Origin: Undibacterium sp049340185
GTDB lineage: Bacteria > Pseudomonadota > Gammaproteobacteria > Burkholderiales > Burkholderiaceae_D
Assembly: GCF_049340185.1 (NCBI RefSeq)
Contig: NZ_JBMPPC010000001.1
Location: forward strand, 62,001 to 126,000
Direction of reading: 5' to 3'
Length of the DNA: 64,000 nt
The notes beneath the pieces are model-generated. The model worked only from the letters and a program-made list of their open reading frames with translations, ran no database searches and was not told the origin of the DNA. Below, piece after piece: positions 1 through 9,066 of the stretch. The translations under genes and the position numbers were made by a program. Position 1 is the first letter of the stretch. Each line of letters starts with the position of its first letter.

Positions 1-131
1 ATAGAGCCGACGACCATTTTGGGATTCTGATAATGAATGGTGCCGCAACTGGGGCAGACATGACGCTCACGAGTGTCGTCAGCGGGGATTTCGATCACAA
101 CAGGCGATGCACATTCGGAGCAAAATTTCAT
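1..131 (-). CDS. NUDIX hydrolase, N-terminal part (runs off window)
   Basis: Only the first 43 codons are inside the window; the ATG is the complement of 129-131. The translation begins MKFCSECASPVV and has two CxxC pairs (C4/C7 and C27/C30, the second in CPSCGTIHYQNPK). This is the small zinc ribbon that precedes the catalytic NUDIX fold in a common proteobacterial group of nucleoside-diphosphate-X hydrolases. The NUDIX box itself lies outside, so the substrate cannot be judged. It is transcribed away from the tRNA and scpB, with about 250 bp between them. The zinc ribbon is seen; the NUDIX assignment is inferred from the recognised N-terminus. Confidence 0.72.
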   Translation of the reverse strand, partial: MKFCSECASPVVIEIPADDTRERHVCPSCGTIHYQNPKMVVGS

Positions 132-342
132 AGAACAAACAATGGAATTGGATGAAGGGATTAATATAAGTGAAGTCCGCGACCGGATGAGTGATGCGTA
201 ACTCAAGCCTAAGTGTATCACTCCAGATCAGGATGTCATTTTTGTCGACTCCAAGGCAAATTCAGGCGTGCTATAAGTGCACATAAAACGCCGGAAACTT
301 GCGGGTAACATTGGCGATGCACGGACAAAACTGAGAAAGTCA

Positions 343-371
343 TTGCGCAAAGCAGCAAAGTCGGATATAGT
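343..371 (+). promoter_or_regulatory. sigma70 promoter of the tRNA-fMet gene
   Basis: TTGCGC (343-348), 17-bp spacer, TATAGT (366-371). The expected transcription start, around 378, lies about 7 bp before the mature 5' end of the tRNA at 385. The match and spacing are near ideal for a stable-RNA promoter. Confidence 0.7.
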
Positions 372-384
372 CTTGTTTCTCAGA

Positions 385-461
<77 letters not shown>

Positions 462-471
462 GAATTACAAT

Positions 472-501
472 AAAAAAGCCACGTATTAACGTGGCTTTTT
501 T
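472..501 (+). terminator. intrinsic terminator after tRNA-fMet
   Basis: A perfect 13-bp inverted repeat (arm with core GCCACGT, loop ATTA) ends in a run of six T. It starts 10 bp after the CCA end. The A-rich left arm makes it potentially bidirectional. Confidence 0.9.
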
Positions 502-842
502 ATTAGCCGGATGATTATTCTTTGATTTGAGTCGAAATTCTGGACTACAATCCAGTGTCGAAGTTGCTTAATAAGTTTCATCATGGTTCGGATTGGTTCG
601 GATTGGTTTGCTGGTGCGCTAGTGCACAATGATCTTGATCCGGTGATGAAATGCACACAGCGAAATGAACGCATAACCAATGATCCTTTTGGTTAATGTC
701 AAACAGTAATTGTTCGCCTAGATGGCATCCGTCACCTTAAATAGAGTGACATAAATTACAGAACAGGTTTTGGCTGAAGAGCTTCTTTCAGTGCCGTTCT
801 ATGCTTCATCAGATCAACTAATCAATGTGCTAAAGAGTTTGC
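502..842. other. intergenic stretch before scpB, no gene seen
   Basis: I find no convincing coding frame, RNA gene or strong promoter in these 341 bp. The only visible structure is a short direct repeat of TGGTTCGGAT near 582-606. The scpB promoter must lie here but I cannot point to it. Confidence 0.5.
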
Positions 843-1694
843 ATGAATACTGCTGAGGCCAAGCGAGTTCTCGAAACCGCCTTGCTATGCGCGCATGAGC
901 CGCTTACCGTCAATACGATGAAAAAACTGTTTCAGGACAGTGACGATTCCAGTGAAGTAGTTGGTGCTGATACGATTAAATCGATGCTGGAAGATTTGCG
1001 TATTGACTGGTCGGGTAAGGGGATTGAGCTGGTGGGCTTGTCTACTGGCTGGCGTTTTCAGAGTCGTCCGGAGATGCGTGCTTATATAGATCGCTTAAAT
1101 CCTGAAAAGCCGCCCAGATATTCAAGAGCAACGCTGGAGACGCTGGCGATTATCGCTTATCGTCAGCCTGTGACGCGCGGTGATATCGAGGAGATTCGCG
1201 GTGTTACTGTGGCCTCCCAGATGATCAAAACATTAGAAGATCGTGGCTGGATAGAAACGATCGGGCATAGAGATGTGCCTGGCCGCCCATCATTGTTTGC
1301 GACGACGAAACAGTTTTTGGATGATTTGGGATTGTCCTCTCTGGATCAGTTGCCTCCTCTGCAGCAGGTGACTAAAGATAATGTTGCTGAAGAGGGTGCT
1401 CAGGAATTGGATGCACTTGGAGCGAACATGTTTGCTGAGCAGGAAATATTGCCGCTTCAGGATGAACTTGCAGAAATAGTGCCGGAGGAAGTGGCAAGCC
1501 TGATCGTGTCTTCCTCGACAGGGGTTGAGGTGGAAAGTGAAATGCTAGGTACTACCAATAATGATACTCAAAACGACACGCAAAAAGCCGACGTGATTGT
1601 TGAGGTGGTAAGTCAAGAGTTGGCATCGGAATCCGATGTGAATGCTTCGGCATTAAGTCAGTCAAATTTAGAACAGAATAATGAACACAAATAA
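843..1694 (+). CDS. scpB: segregation and condensation protein B (ScpB)
   Basis: ScpB is the kite subunit that binds the kleisin ScpA in the SMC-ScpAB condensin and promotes chromosome segregation. The 283-aa product begins MNTAEAKRVLETALLCA, as in other betaproteobacterial ScpB proteins. Two winged-helix domains fill about residues 1-175, including the family signature PPRYSRATLETLAIIAYRQP (about 89-108) and the GRPSLFATTKQFLDDLGL segment (about 147-164). The last 100 residues form an acidic, Asn/Gln-rich tail of low complexity, longer than in short ScpB proteins. The stop overlaps the start of rluB by 14 nt, so the two are translationally linked. scpA is not next to it in the visible sequence. 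Confidence 0.95.
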   Translation: MNTAEAKRVLETALLCAHEPLTVNTMKKLFQDSDDSSEVVGADTIKSMLEDLRIDWSGKGIELVGLSTGWRFQSRPEMRAYIDRLNPEKPPRYSRATLETLAIIAYRQPVTRGDIEEIRGVTVASQMIKTLEDRGWIETIGHRDVPGRPSLFATTKQFLDDLGLSSLDQLPPLQQVTKDNVAEEGAQELDALGANMFAEQEILPLQDELAEIVPEEVASLIVSSSTGVEVESEMLGTTNNDTQNDTQKADVIVEVVSQELASESDVNASALSQSNLEQNNEHK

Positions 1695-3282
1695 TCCAGA
1701 CGATATTAAGTCCAGCGTTGCCGGAGAAGCCTCGGGTAGTGATGATTCTTCGCCAAAGACCGCTAAACGTGGCGTCAGAGGCCCGCGTAATTTGCGTCGC
1801 TCGCGACCGAAGTCGGATGTGGTTGAGGCGGATGCTTTGACTCCGGCGGTAGCTGCAATCGACGTGGCTGCACCTGAGCGTAAAGGCGCATCTGAAGGCG
1901 TGGTTCGTAAGCCGCGTCCGCCGCGGGCGCAGGGTGAGCGAACCGAGCGCGGTGAGTCGCCGCGTCGCGAGGGAGCAAGAGTGCAGGGGTCACGTGGGCC
2001 AAGAGATGAGCAGGCTGGGAATCGCTCTTCGCATGCGGGTAAAGGGCGACATCCAAGTCAGGCGCGCGGAGCGCGACAGGGTATGAAGCCAGTTGCCAAT
2101 AATGCGGATGATGTATTTTCATTTGTTACATCTGAGGCATTTGATGCGGATGCTGATGCAGCGAATAAGGCCAAAGGGCGCAATGCTAAACCTGTGCGTC
2201 GGGATTTGACGGCCGAAGACGATGCGCCTAAATTGCATAAGGTGCTGGCTGAAGCTGGTCTAGGTTCTCGTCGTGATATGGAGGACTTGATTGTTGCCGG
2301 ACGCGTTTCTGTCAATGGCGAGCCGGCACACATCGGTCAGCGTATTTTGCCTACGGATACGGTGCGTATCAACGGCAAGCCAATCCAAAGAAAAATCAGT
2401 AAAAAACCGCCGCGCGTGCTGATCTACCACAAGCCAGCCGGAGAAATTGTCAGCACTAGTGATCCTGAAGGTCGCCAGTCTGTGTTTGCGAGTTTGCCGC
2501 AAATGAAGGTCGGTAAATGGTTGGCGGTCGGGCGTCTTGATTACAACACCGAGGGTTTGTTGTTGTTCACGACATCCGGTGATCTGGCAAATCGTCTGAT
2601 GCATCCGCGGTATGGCATTGAACGTGAATACGCGGTGCGTACACTGGGTGATCTAGAAGAGGGAATGCGCCAGAAATTATTGGCAGGCGTTGAGCTTGAA
2701 GATGGTCTGGCACAATTTTCCAAAATTATGGATGGCGGTGGCGAAGGCGTTAATAAATGGTATCGCGTCGTTATCGGTGAGGGTCGTAATCGCGAAGTGC
2801 GTCGTATGTTCGAGGCAGTTGGTTTGACGGTATCTCGTCTGATTCGTACTCGTTATGGTGCAATGACACTGCCCTCTGGTCTAAAGCGTGGTCGCTGGGA
2901 TGAGCTGGAAGAGGATGCTGTACGCAGTTTGCTGAAGCTCAGCGGGTTGGAGAAAGTCGGCGGCGATAAGCCTGTCGGCAAAGATCCTGCTGCCCGCCCT
3001 AATGGCAATAGAGCTCCCGGTCGTCCGGTGAATCCGTTTGATAAGCCAGCTAGTCGCTTTAACGCGCCGCGCGCAGAGTTTGGTGCGCCTCGTGGTGCGA
3101 ATGGCGATGCCCAGGGGAAAAAACGTCCTCGTCAGCCAGATCCTTTGCAAACTGCATTGGGATTTCCTGATGCGGGACGTCCGCGGCGTACTGGCGGTGC
3201 GGGCAATGGCGGTACTGCGCGTGGTAGTGGCCAGGCTATTGGTCAAGGTATTGCGGCGCGTCGCCGCTCTAAGGGCGGTTAA
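1681..3282 (+). CDS. rluB: 23S rRNA pseudouridine(2605) synthase RluB
   Basis: Converts U2605 of 23S rRNA to pseudouridine. An S4 RNA-binding domain (about residues 183-235, KLHKVLAEAGLGSRRDMEDL) precedes the RsuA/RluB catalytic domain, with the active Asp at D287 in GRLDYNTEGLLL and the downstream GRNREVRRMFEAVG motif. At 533 aa it is far longer than E. coli RluB (about 290). It has a basic, Arg/Gly/Pro-rich N-terminal extension of about 180 residues and a similar C-terminal tail of about 110. Such disordered tails are common in Burkholderiales RluB and probably bind RNA. The ATG lies inside the scpB 3' end. The core family assignment is certain; position specificity is by similarity. Confidence 0.93.
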   Translation: MNTNNPDDIKSSVAGEASGSDDSSPKTAKRGVRGPRNLRRSRPKSDVVEADALTPAVAAIDVAAPERKGASEGVVRKPRPPRAQGERTERGESPRREGARVQGSRGPRDEQAGNRSSHAGKGRHPSQARGARQGMKPVANNADDVFSFVTSEAFDADADAANKAKGRNAKPVRRDLTAEDDAPKLHKVLAEAGLGSRRDMEDLIVAGRVSVNGEPAHIGQRILPTDTVRINGKPIQRKISKKPPRVLIYHKPAGEIVSTSDPEGRQSVFASLPQMKVGKWLAVGRLDYNTEGLLLFTTSGDLANRLMHPRYGIEREYAVRTLGDLEEGMRQKLLAGVELEDGLAQFSKIMDGGGEGVNKWYRVVIGEGRNREVRRMFEAVGLTVSRLIRTRYGAMTLPSGLKRGRWDELEEDAVRSLLKLSGLEKVGGDKPVGKDPAARPNGNRAPGRPVNPFDKPASRFNAPRAEFGAPRGANGDAQGKKRPRQPDPLQTALGFPDAGRPRRTGGAGNGGTARGSGQAIGQGIAARRRSKGG

Positions 3283-3317
3283 TGTGTTGCTTGCCCAGTA
3301 TTTACTCTGTTTTTCCA

Positions 3318-3346
3318 TTGCGATAGAGTAAATAATCGTTTATAAT
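3318..3346 (+). promoter_or_regulatory. sigma70 promoter of the rimP-nusA-infB operon
   Basis: TTGCGA (3318-3323), 17-bp spacer, perfect TATAAT (3341-3346). Transcription should start near 3353, about 156 nt before the rimP start codon. The transcript would run directly into the terminator-like hairpin at 3398-3428. Confidence 0.72.
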
Positions 3347-3397
3347 CTTGGAGTTAGAAGATTTGCCTCCATCACTTGTAATCGATGCTGGCGTTGT

Positions 3398-3428
3398 AAA
3401 AAAGATGGGCTTTGCCCATTTTTTTTTG
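3398..3428 (+). terminator. terminator or attenuator in the rimP leader
   Basis: Stem ATGGGC/GCCCAT (3405-3410/3414-3419) with a TTT loop, flanked by A-rich and T-rich arms and ending in nine T. It stands about 50 nt downstream of the predicted start of the rimP transcript and 80 nt before the rimP start codon. It could end rluB transcription, but since the rimP promoter lies upstream of it, it must also act on the rimP operon. A second hairpin, CGAAGC/GCTTCG, follows at 3430-3449. Confidence 0.72.
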
Positions 3429-3508
3429 GCGAAGCGTTTTAATGCTTCGGCGAAACAATGCTGTGATGTACGTGGCTTAGGTAAATCTGCACTTTTCGGA
3501 GAACACTC

Positions 3509-3994
3509 TTGCAGTTGTTGGAATTGATAGAAAAAACCGTGAATGGTACCGGATACGATCTGGTGGATTTTGAGCGGGCAGAGCGTGGCTTGTTCAGGGT
3601 GTACATTGACTATCTGCCTGCTGATCTGGAAAAAGGCAATATTACAGTCGAAGACTGTGAGAAAGTCAGTCACCAGTTGTCGCACGTATTAACGGTTGAA
3701 AATGTGCTCTACGAGCGCTTGGAGATATCCTCTCCTGGCTTGGACCGTCCGCTCAAGAAATTGGCAGATTTTACGCGCTTTGCAGGTGAGAAAGCGACAA
3801 TTAAATTACGTTTGCCTATGGCGGGTGCGGCAAATCGCAAAACATTTGAAGGCGTATTGCACGAGCCTGAAGGTGATACGTTGAAGTTGGAATTTGAAGG
3901 TAAAGACGGGGCGGCAATGCTGGAGTTTACGCTCGCCGATGTGGATAAGGCACGTTTGGTGCCACAAGTGGATTTTAGGAGTCGCAAAGCATGA
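3509..3994 (+). CDS. rimP: ribosome maturation factor RimP
   Basis: RimP assists maturation of the 30S subunit. The 161-aa protein has the alpha/beta N-terminal domain (about 1-85, with GYDLVDFERAERGLFRVYID and the LEISSPGLDRPL motif near 71-82) and the C-terminal SH3-like domain. The start is TTG at 3509: the homologous N-terminus MQLLELIEKTV fits exactly, and CGGAGA lies 6 nt upstream as ribosome binding site. No ATG in frame would keep the domain intact. The last codons overlap nusA (ATGA), so this is the first gene of the rimP-nusA-infB unit, downstream of an apparent attenuator. Confidence 0.95.
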   Translation: MQLLELIEKTVNGTGYDLVDFERAERGLFRVYIDYLPADLEKGNITVEDCEKVSHQLSHVLTVENVLYERLEISSPGLDRPLKKLADFTRFAGEKATIKLRLPMAGAANRKTFEGVLHEPEGDTLKLEFEGKDGAAMLEFTLADVDKARLVPQVDFRSRKA

Positions 3995-5550
3995 GTCGCG
4001 AAGTTTTACTATTAGTTGATGTGCTGGCGCGTGAAAAAAACGTCGATGAAGATATCGTTTTTGGTGCGCTGGAACATGCTTTGGCACAGGCCACAAAGAA
4101 GCGTTACGAAGGCGAAGTTGATATTCGCGTAGAAATTGATCGCGATACTGGTGAGTACAAGTCTTATCGTCGCTGGCGCGTTGTTCCGGATGATGCGGGT
4201 TTGCAATTGCCGGACCAGGAAATTTTGCATTTCGAGGCAGTTGAGCAGTATCCGGATATTGAAGTCGATGAGTGCATTGAAGAGCCGATCGAGTCCGTTG
4301 AGTTGGGTCGTCGTTTTGCGCAAGATACGAAACAAGTTGTATTGCAGCGTATCCGTGATGCCGAGCGTGAGCAAATTTTGGCTGATTTCCTGGAGCGTGG
4401 TGATTCCCTGGTCACAGGTACCATTAAGCGCATGGAACGTGGCGAAGCTGTGGTGGAGTCCGGTAAGATTGAAGCCCGCCTGCCTCGTGATCAGATGATT
4501 CCTAAAGAAAATCTGCGTGTCGGTGATCGCGTTCGTGCTTATATTTTGCGTATTGATCGCAATGCCCGTGGTCCGCAAGTCATCCTGTCCCGTACAGCAC
4601 CAGAGTTCATCATGAAATTGTTTGAACTCGAAGTGCCGGAAATTGAACAAGGCTCACTGGTTATTAAATCTGCTGCACGTGATCCCGGCGTACGTGCCAA
4701 AATTGCTGTTTACACTAGCGACAAGCGTATTGATCCTATTGGTACTTGCGTCGGTATGCGTGGCTCACGTGTGCAGGCTGTAACTGGTGAGTTGGGCGGC
4801 GAACGTGTAGACATCGTTTTGTGGTCTGAAGACCCGGCACAATTCGTGATCGGTGCTCTGGCTCCCGCGAATGTTTCTTCTATCATGGTTGATGAAGAGA
4901 AACATGGTATGGACGTGGTTGTTGATGAAGAGAATCTGGCGATTGCAATTGGTCGCAGTGGTCAAAACGTACGCCTAGCGGCTGAGCTGACTGGCTGGCA
5001 AATCAACATTATGACAGCAGAAGAGTCTGCAAATAAAGCTGAGCAGGAAACTGCTGGTATTCGTGCTTTGTTCATGGAAAAACTTGACGTGGATCAAGAA
5101 GTCGCCGACATCCTGGTTGATGAGGGTTTTTCCAGTCTGGAAGAAATTGCTTACGTGCCGATCAGCGAAATGCTGGAAATTGACGCCTTCGATGAAGATA
5201 CCGTCAACGAGCTGCGTAATCGTGCCAGAGATGCCTTGCTGACTGAGGCTATCGCTTCTGAAGAAGGTGTTGAGGGTGTAGAAGATGCGCTGATTAATCT
5301 CGAGGGTATGACTCGTGTGATCGCTGGCAAGTTAGGTCTGGCTGGTATCAAGACGCTGGATGCTTTTGGCGGCTTGGCGTATGACGAATTTGGAGCGATT
5401 TTGGCCTTGTCTGCTGAACGTGCGCGCCAATTGATTAAAGATGCATTTGAAGATGTGACTGATGATGAGATGAAGCTCATCGACGCTAAATATGATGATC
5501 ATGCGAAGGCTTTGTTGGCCGCAGCGTGGAAACTCGTAGAAGCAAAATAA
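3991..5550 (+). CDS. nusA: transcription termination/antitermination factor NusA
   Basis: NusA binds RNA polymerase and nascent RNA and controls pausing, termination and antitermination. The 519-aa protein has the full proteobacterial layout: N-terminal polymerase-binding domain (about 1-130), S1 domain (about 135-200, GDSLVTGTIKRMERGEAVV), two KH domains (about 205-350, with IDPIGTCVGMRGSRVQAV and IAIGRSGQNVRLAAELTGW) and two C-terminal acidic helix-hairpin-helix repeats (about 365-420 and 440-500). Having both C-terminal repeats is typical of beta- and gammaproteobacteria. The start codon overlaps the rimP stop by 4 nt. Confidence 0.98.
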   Translation: MSREVLLLVDVLAREKNVDEDIVFGALEHALAQATKKRYEGEVDIRVEIDRDTGEYKSYRRWRVVPDDAGLQLPDQEILHFEAVEQYPDIEVDECIEEPIESVELGRRFAQDTKQVVLQRIRDAEREQILADFLERGDSLVTGTIKRMERGEAVVESGKIEARLPRDQMIPKENLRVGDRVRAYILRIDRNARGPQVILSRTAPEFIMKLFELEVPEIEQGSLVIKSAARDPGVRAKIAVYTSDKRIDPIGTCVGMRGSRVQAVTGELGGERVDIVLWSEDPAQFVIGALAPANVSSIMVDEEKHGMDVVVDEENLAIAIGRSGQNVRLAAELTGWQINIMTAEESANKAEQETAGIRALFMEKLDVDQEVADILVDEGFSSLEEIAYVPISEMLEIDAFDEDTVNELRNRARDALLTEAIASEEGVEGVEDALINLEGMTRVIAGKLGLAGIKTLDAFGGLAYDEFGAILALSAERARQLIKDAFEDVTDDEMKLIDAKYDDHAKALLAAAWKLVEAK

Positions 5551-5608
5551 TTCCGAGTTAATGATCATTAAAGCGTTTTATCAGGCGCACATAGAAAAAG
5601 AGGACTGA

Positions 5609-8467
5609 ATGGCGAGTAACAATGTAGCCCAATTTGCCACCGAGCTGAAGATGTCAGCGGATTTGCTGCTCACGCAATTGCGTGCCGCAGGCGTCAGTAA
5701 AAACTCGACGTCCGATGCGCTGTCAAAAGAAGATAAAGATCGATTGCTAGAACATCTGCGTCGCTCTCACGGTGTAGCTGCGGACGCAGACAAGAAAAAA
5801 ATCACTCTGACACGCAAAGAAACAACTGAAATCAAGCAGGCAGATGCCACAGGCAAGTCACGTACGATTCAGGTTGAAGTTCGCAAAAAACGCACTTTTG
5901 TCAAACGTGATGAAACTGCCGCTGAAGAGCCGGTTCGCGCAGCTGCATCTATTGTCGTTGATCCTGTTGAGATCGCACGTCATGAAGAAGAAGCTCGTAA
6001 AGAGGCGGAAATAATTGCTCAGCAAGAAGCTGAACTGATTAAGAAGCAAGAGCATCTGGCTAAGCTAGAAGCAGAAAAAGAAGCTCAGGCTCAAGCATTG
6101 CGTGAAGCTGAACTGGCAGCAGAAGCCGCTGCTAAAGCCGAAGCTGAAAAGCTAAAGGCAGAGCAGGCTAGCAAGGTAGTTGCAAAAGCAGCGCCTGAAG
6201 CAGCGGTCGTCGTTCCTTCAACACCTGAAGAAGATAAAAAGCGTGTAATCGCTGACGATAGTAAAAAGAAAGCGGTCGCTGATGCAAAAGAAGCAGCAGA
6301 GCGCGCAGCAGTAACAGAGATTGCCAGAAAAAAAGTGGCAGATGAAGTTGCACAAATCAAAGAAATGATGAGTGCTGCCCGCCGACCTGTGAAAGCGCCT
6401 GAACCGGTTGTTGCGCCTAAAGTTGCCGAAGGCACTTTGCACAAGCCTGCAGATAAAAAAGTCGGTGAGAAAAAACCAGCGACGGATAAGAAAGATGAGA
6501 AAAAGCCAGCAGTTGTGGCTGATAAGAAATCGATCAAGTCTGCGAACGTTTCTTCGACATGGCAAGAAGATGCTAAAAAGCGTGGTACTGGTATCAAAAC
6601 CCGTGGCGATACGTCCGGTGGACGTGATGGCTGGAAGGGCGGTCCTAAAGGCCGTCGTTCACATCAGAACGATGACCGTGAAACCAATTTCCAGGCGCCT
6701 GTTGAGGCCATCGTCAAAGATGTTTTTGTTCCTGAGACACTGACAGTTGCTGAACTCGCGCACAAGATGTCGGTTAAAGCTTCTGAAGTGATTAAGCATC
6801 TGATGAAGTTAGGTCAGATGTGTACGATCAATCAGGTTCTCGATCAGGAAACAGCAATGATTCTGGTTGAAGAAATGGGACATAAAGCTTTCGCTGCGAA
6901 ACTTGATGATCCTGAGGCGATGTTGACGGATACGGCCGAGCACGCTGATTACGAATCTACTCCGCGCGCACCTGTCGTGACAGTTATGGGTCACGTCGAT
7001 CACGGTAAAACATCTTTACTCGATTACATCCGTCGCGCTAAAGTGGCTTCTGGTGAAGCTGGTGGTATTACGCAGCATATCGGTGCGTATCACGTTGAAA
7101 CACCACGCGGCATGATCACTTTCCTTGACACCCCAGGTCACGAAGCCTTTACGGCAATGCGTGCTCGTGGTGCGAAGGCAACGGATATTGTCATTCTGGT
7201 TGTCGCTGCGGACGACGGTGTGATGCCGCAAACGAAAGAGGCGATTGCACATGCGAAAGCTGCAGGCGTACCGCTGGTCGTTGCAATTAATAAAGTTGAT
7301 AAGCCAGGCGCAAACACTGATCGTGTAACGCAAGAGTTGATTGCCGAGAGTGTTGTTCCTGAAGAATACGGTGGTGATTCTCCATTCGTTCCTGTGTCTG
7401 CAAAAACAGGTCAAGGAATTGATGCCTTGCTGGAGCAGGTATTGTTGCAAGCGGAAGTGTTGGAGCTGAAAGCGCCGGTTGACGCACCAGCTAAAGGTTT
7501 GGTTGTTGAGTCCCGTCTTGATAAGGGGCGCGGTACTGTTGCAACAATTCTGGTTCAGTCCGGCACATTGAAGCGCGGTGATGTGGTGCTGGCAGGTTCT
7601 TCCTACGGTCGTGTTCGTGCGATGCTAGATGAAAATGGTAAGAGCATCACTGAGGCAGGTCCGTCTATTCCTGTAGAGATCCAAGGTTTGACGGAAGTAC
7701 CGTCTGCCGGTGAAGAAGTTATGGTCATGACTGACGAACGCAAAGCGCGTGAAATCGCTTTGTTCCGTCAAGGTAAATTCCGTGACGTCAAACTCGCTAA
7801 ACAGCAAGCCGCTAAACTGGAAAACATGTTTGAAAACATGGGTGAAGGCGAGGTCAAAAACTTGCCTATCATTGTCAAGACCGACGTTCAGGGTTCGCAA
7901 GAAGCTTTGGTTCAATCTTTGCAGAAATTGTCTACCAACGAAGTCCGGGTACAAGTTGTGCACGCGGCAGTGGGTGGTATTTCAGAGAACGACGTCAATC
8001 TGGCGGTGGCCTCCAAAGCGGTCATCATCGGCTTTAATACACGTGCTGATGCGTCAGCACGTAAGCTGGCCGAGTCCAATGGCGTTGACATCCGTTACTA
8101 CAACATCATTTACGATGCTGTTGATGAAGTTAAAGCGGCATTGTCAGGCATGCTGGCACCAGAAAAACGCGAAACGATCATTGGTATGGTGGAGGTTAAG
8201 CAAGTATTCCTGGTCAGCAAGGTTGGCGCGATCGCAGGTTGCTTGGTAATCGATGGCGTCATCAAACGTACTTCTTCCGTACGTCTGTTGCGCAACAATG
8301 TGGTGACTTGGACGGGTGAACTGGATTCTCTGAAGCGCTACAAAGATGATGCGAAAGAAGTTCGTGCAGGTATGGAGTGTGGTCTGTCATTGAAGAACTA
8401 CAATGAAATTCAGGTCGGCGATCAATTAGAAATTTTTGAAATCCAGGAAATCGCACGTACTTTGTAA
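5609..8467 (+). CDS. infB: translation initiation factor IF-2
   Basis: The GTPase that brings initiator fMet-tRNA to the 30S subunit and drives subunit joining. It has 952 aa: IF2 N-terminal modules (from residue 1, with a second IF2_N-like segment about 375-430), a long charged Ala/Lys/Glu-rich linker (about 130-340), and the G domain with GHVDHGKT at 461-468, DTPGH at 507-511 and NKVD at 561-564. Beta-barrel domain II, domain III and the fMet-tRNA-binding C-domain follow. AGAGGACTG precedes the ATG. It lies 58 bp after nusA in the same transcription unit. The initiator tRNA it uses is encoded 5 kb upstream. Confidence 0.98.
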   Translation: MASNNVAQFATELKMSADLLLTQLRAAGVSKNSTSDALSKEDKDRLLEHLRRSHGVAADADKKKITLTRKETTEIKQADATGKSRTIQVEVRKKRTFVKRDETAAEEPVRAAASIVVDPVEIARHEEEARKEAEIIAQQEAELIKKQEHLAKLEAEKEAQAQALREAELAAEAAAKAEAEKLKAEQASKVVAKAAPEAAVVVPSTPEEDKKRVIADDSKKKAVADAKEAAERAAVTEIARKKVADEVAQIKEMMSAARRPVKAPEPVVAPKVAEGTLHKPADKKVGEKKPATDKKDEKKPAVVADKKSIKSANVSSTWQEDAKKRGTGIKTRGDTSGGRDGWKGGPKGRRSHQNDDRETNFQAPVEAIVKDVFVPETLTVAELAHKMSVKASEVIKHLMKLGQMCTINQVLDQETAMILVEEMGHKAFAAKLDDPEAMLTDTAEHADYESTPRAPVVTVMGHVDHGKTSLLDYIRRAKVASGEAGGITQHIGAYHVETPRGMITFLDTPGHEAFTAMRARGAKATDIVILVVAADDGVMPQTKEAIAHAKAAGVPLVVAINKVDKPGANTDRVTQELIAESVVPEEYGGDSPFVPVSAKTGQGIDALLEQVLLQAEVLELKAPVDAPAKGLVVESRLDKGRGTVATILVQSGTLKRGDVVLAGSSYGRVRAMLDENGKSITEAGPSIPVEIQGLTEVPSAGEEVMVMTDERKAREIALFRQGKFRDVKLAKQQAAKLENMFENMGEGEVKNLPIIVKTDVQGSQEALVQSLQKLSTNEVRVQVVHAAVGGISENDVNLAVASKAVIIGFNTRADASARKLAESNGVDIRYYNIIYDAVDEVKAALSGMLAPEKRETIIGMVEVKQVFLVSKVGAIAGCLVIDGVIKRTSSVRLLRNNVVTWTGELDSLKRYKDDAKEVRAGMECGLSLKNYNEIQVGDQLEIFEIQEIARTL

Positions 8468-8602
8468 TTGATGCCGGAAACAAGTATTTATTGAAGTAAC
8501 GATTGAAGTAATAAGGCGGGGTGGGCATTGATGTTTGTGTGGAGCCAGAGTGTTTAACTGGTGAATCACGGACCAAATGTCCACCTTGCGCATTTAGGTT
8601 TT

Positions 8603-8992
8603 ATGGCAAAACATAGTAAAAATATTCCCGGACGCGGGCTGCGGGTTGCAGACCAGATTCAGCGTGATCTGGCGGAAATCATCTGGTCAGAATTAAAGGA
8701 TCCGCGCGTTGGCATGATCACGCTGACGGAGATTCAATTGACGCCGGATTATGCGCATGCGAAAGTGTTTTTCACGACACTGGCAGATGATGCAGCTGCG
8801 ATCAAAAATACACTTGATGGCCTGTCAAAAGCGGCTGGATTCTTGCGCAATCAATTAGGCTTGCGTTTGCATATCCACACACTGCCGCAATTACACTTTG
8901 TGCACGACACGTCGACCATGCGTGGTATCGCCATGTCTAAATTAATCGACGAGGCTAACGCTACGCGTGCAAAAGACGACGGCGAAGAATAA
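8603..8992 (+). CDS. rbfA: 30S ribosome-binding factor RbfA
   Basis: RbfA is a cold-adaptation factor that binds late 30S precursors near the 5' end of 16S rRNA. The 129-aa protein starts MAKHSKNIPGRGLRVADQIQ and has the KH-like fold with ELKDPRVGMITLTEIQLTPD (about 27-46) and the C-terminal PQLHFVHDTSTMRG segment. I chose the ATG at 8603, where TAGG lies 5 nt upstream and family homology begins, over the upstream in-frame GTG at 8561, which would add 14 unrelated residues. It follows infB after a 135-bp gap and precedes truB, the classic order. Confidence 0.95.
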   Translation: MAKHSKNIPGRGLRVADQIQRDLAEIIWSELKDPRVGMITLTEIQLTPDYAHAKVFFTTLADDAAAIKNTLDGLSKAAGFLRNQLGLRLHIHTLPQLHFVHDTSTMRGIAMSKLIDEANATRAKDDGEE

Positions 8993-9066
8993 CGCTCCTG
9001 CCTGTCTATAAAGTCAGAACTCGTTCACATAACGGGTTCTGCTGAAGTTCCCTCCTGATATTGTCT

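Noticed and set aside
3038..3331. Frame overlapping the rluB 3' end on the plus strand
   Set aside because: Shadow frame of the Arg/Gly-rich RluB tail; no start signal and no family.
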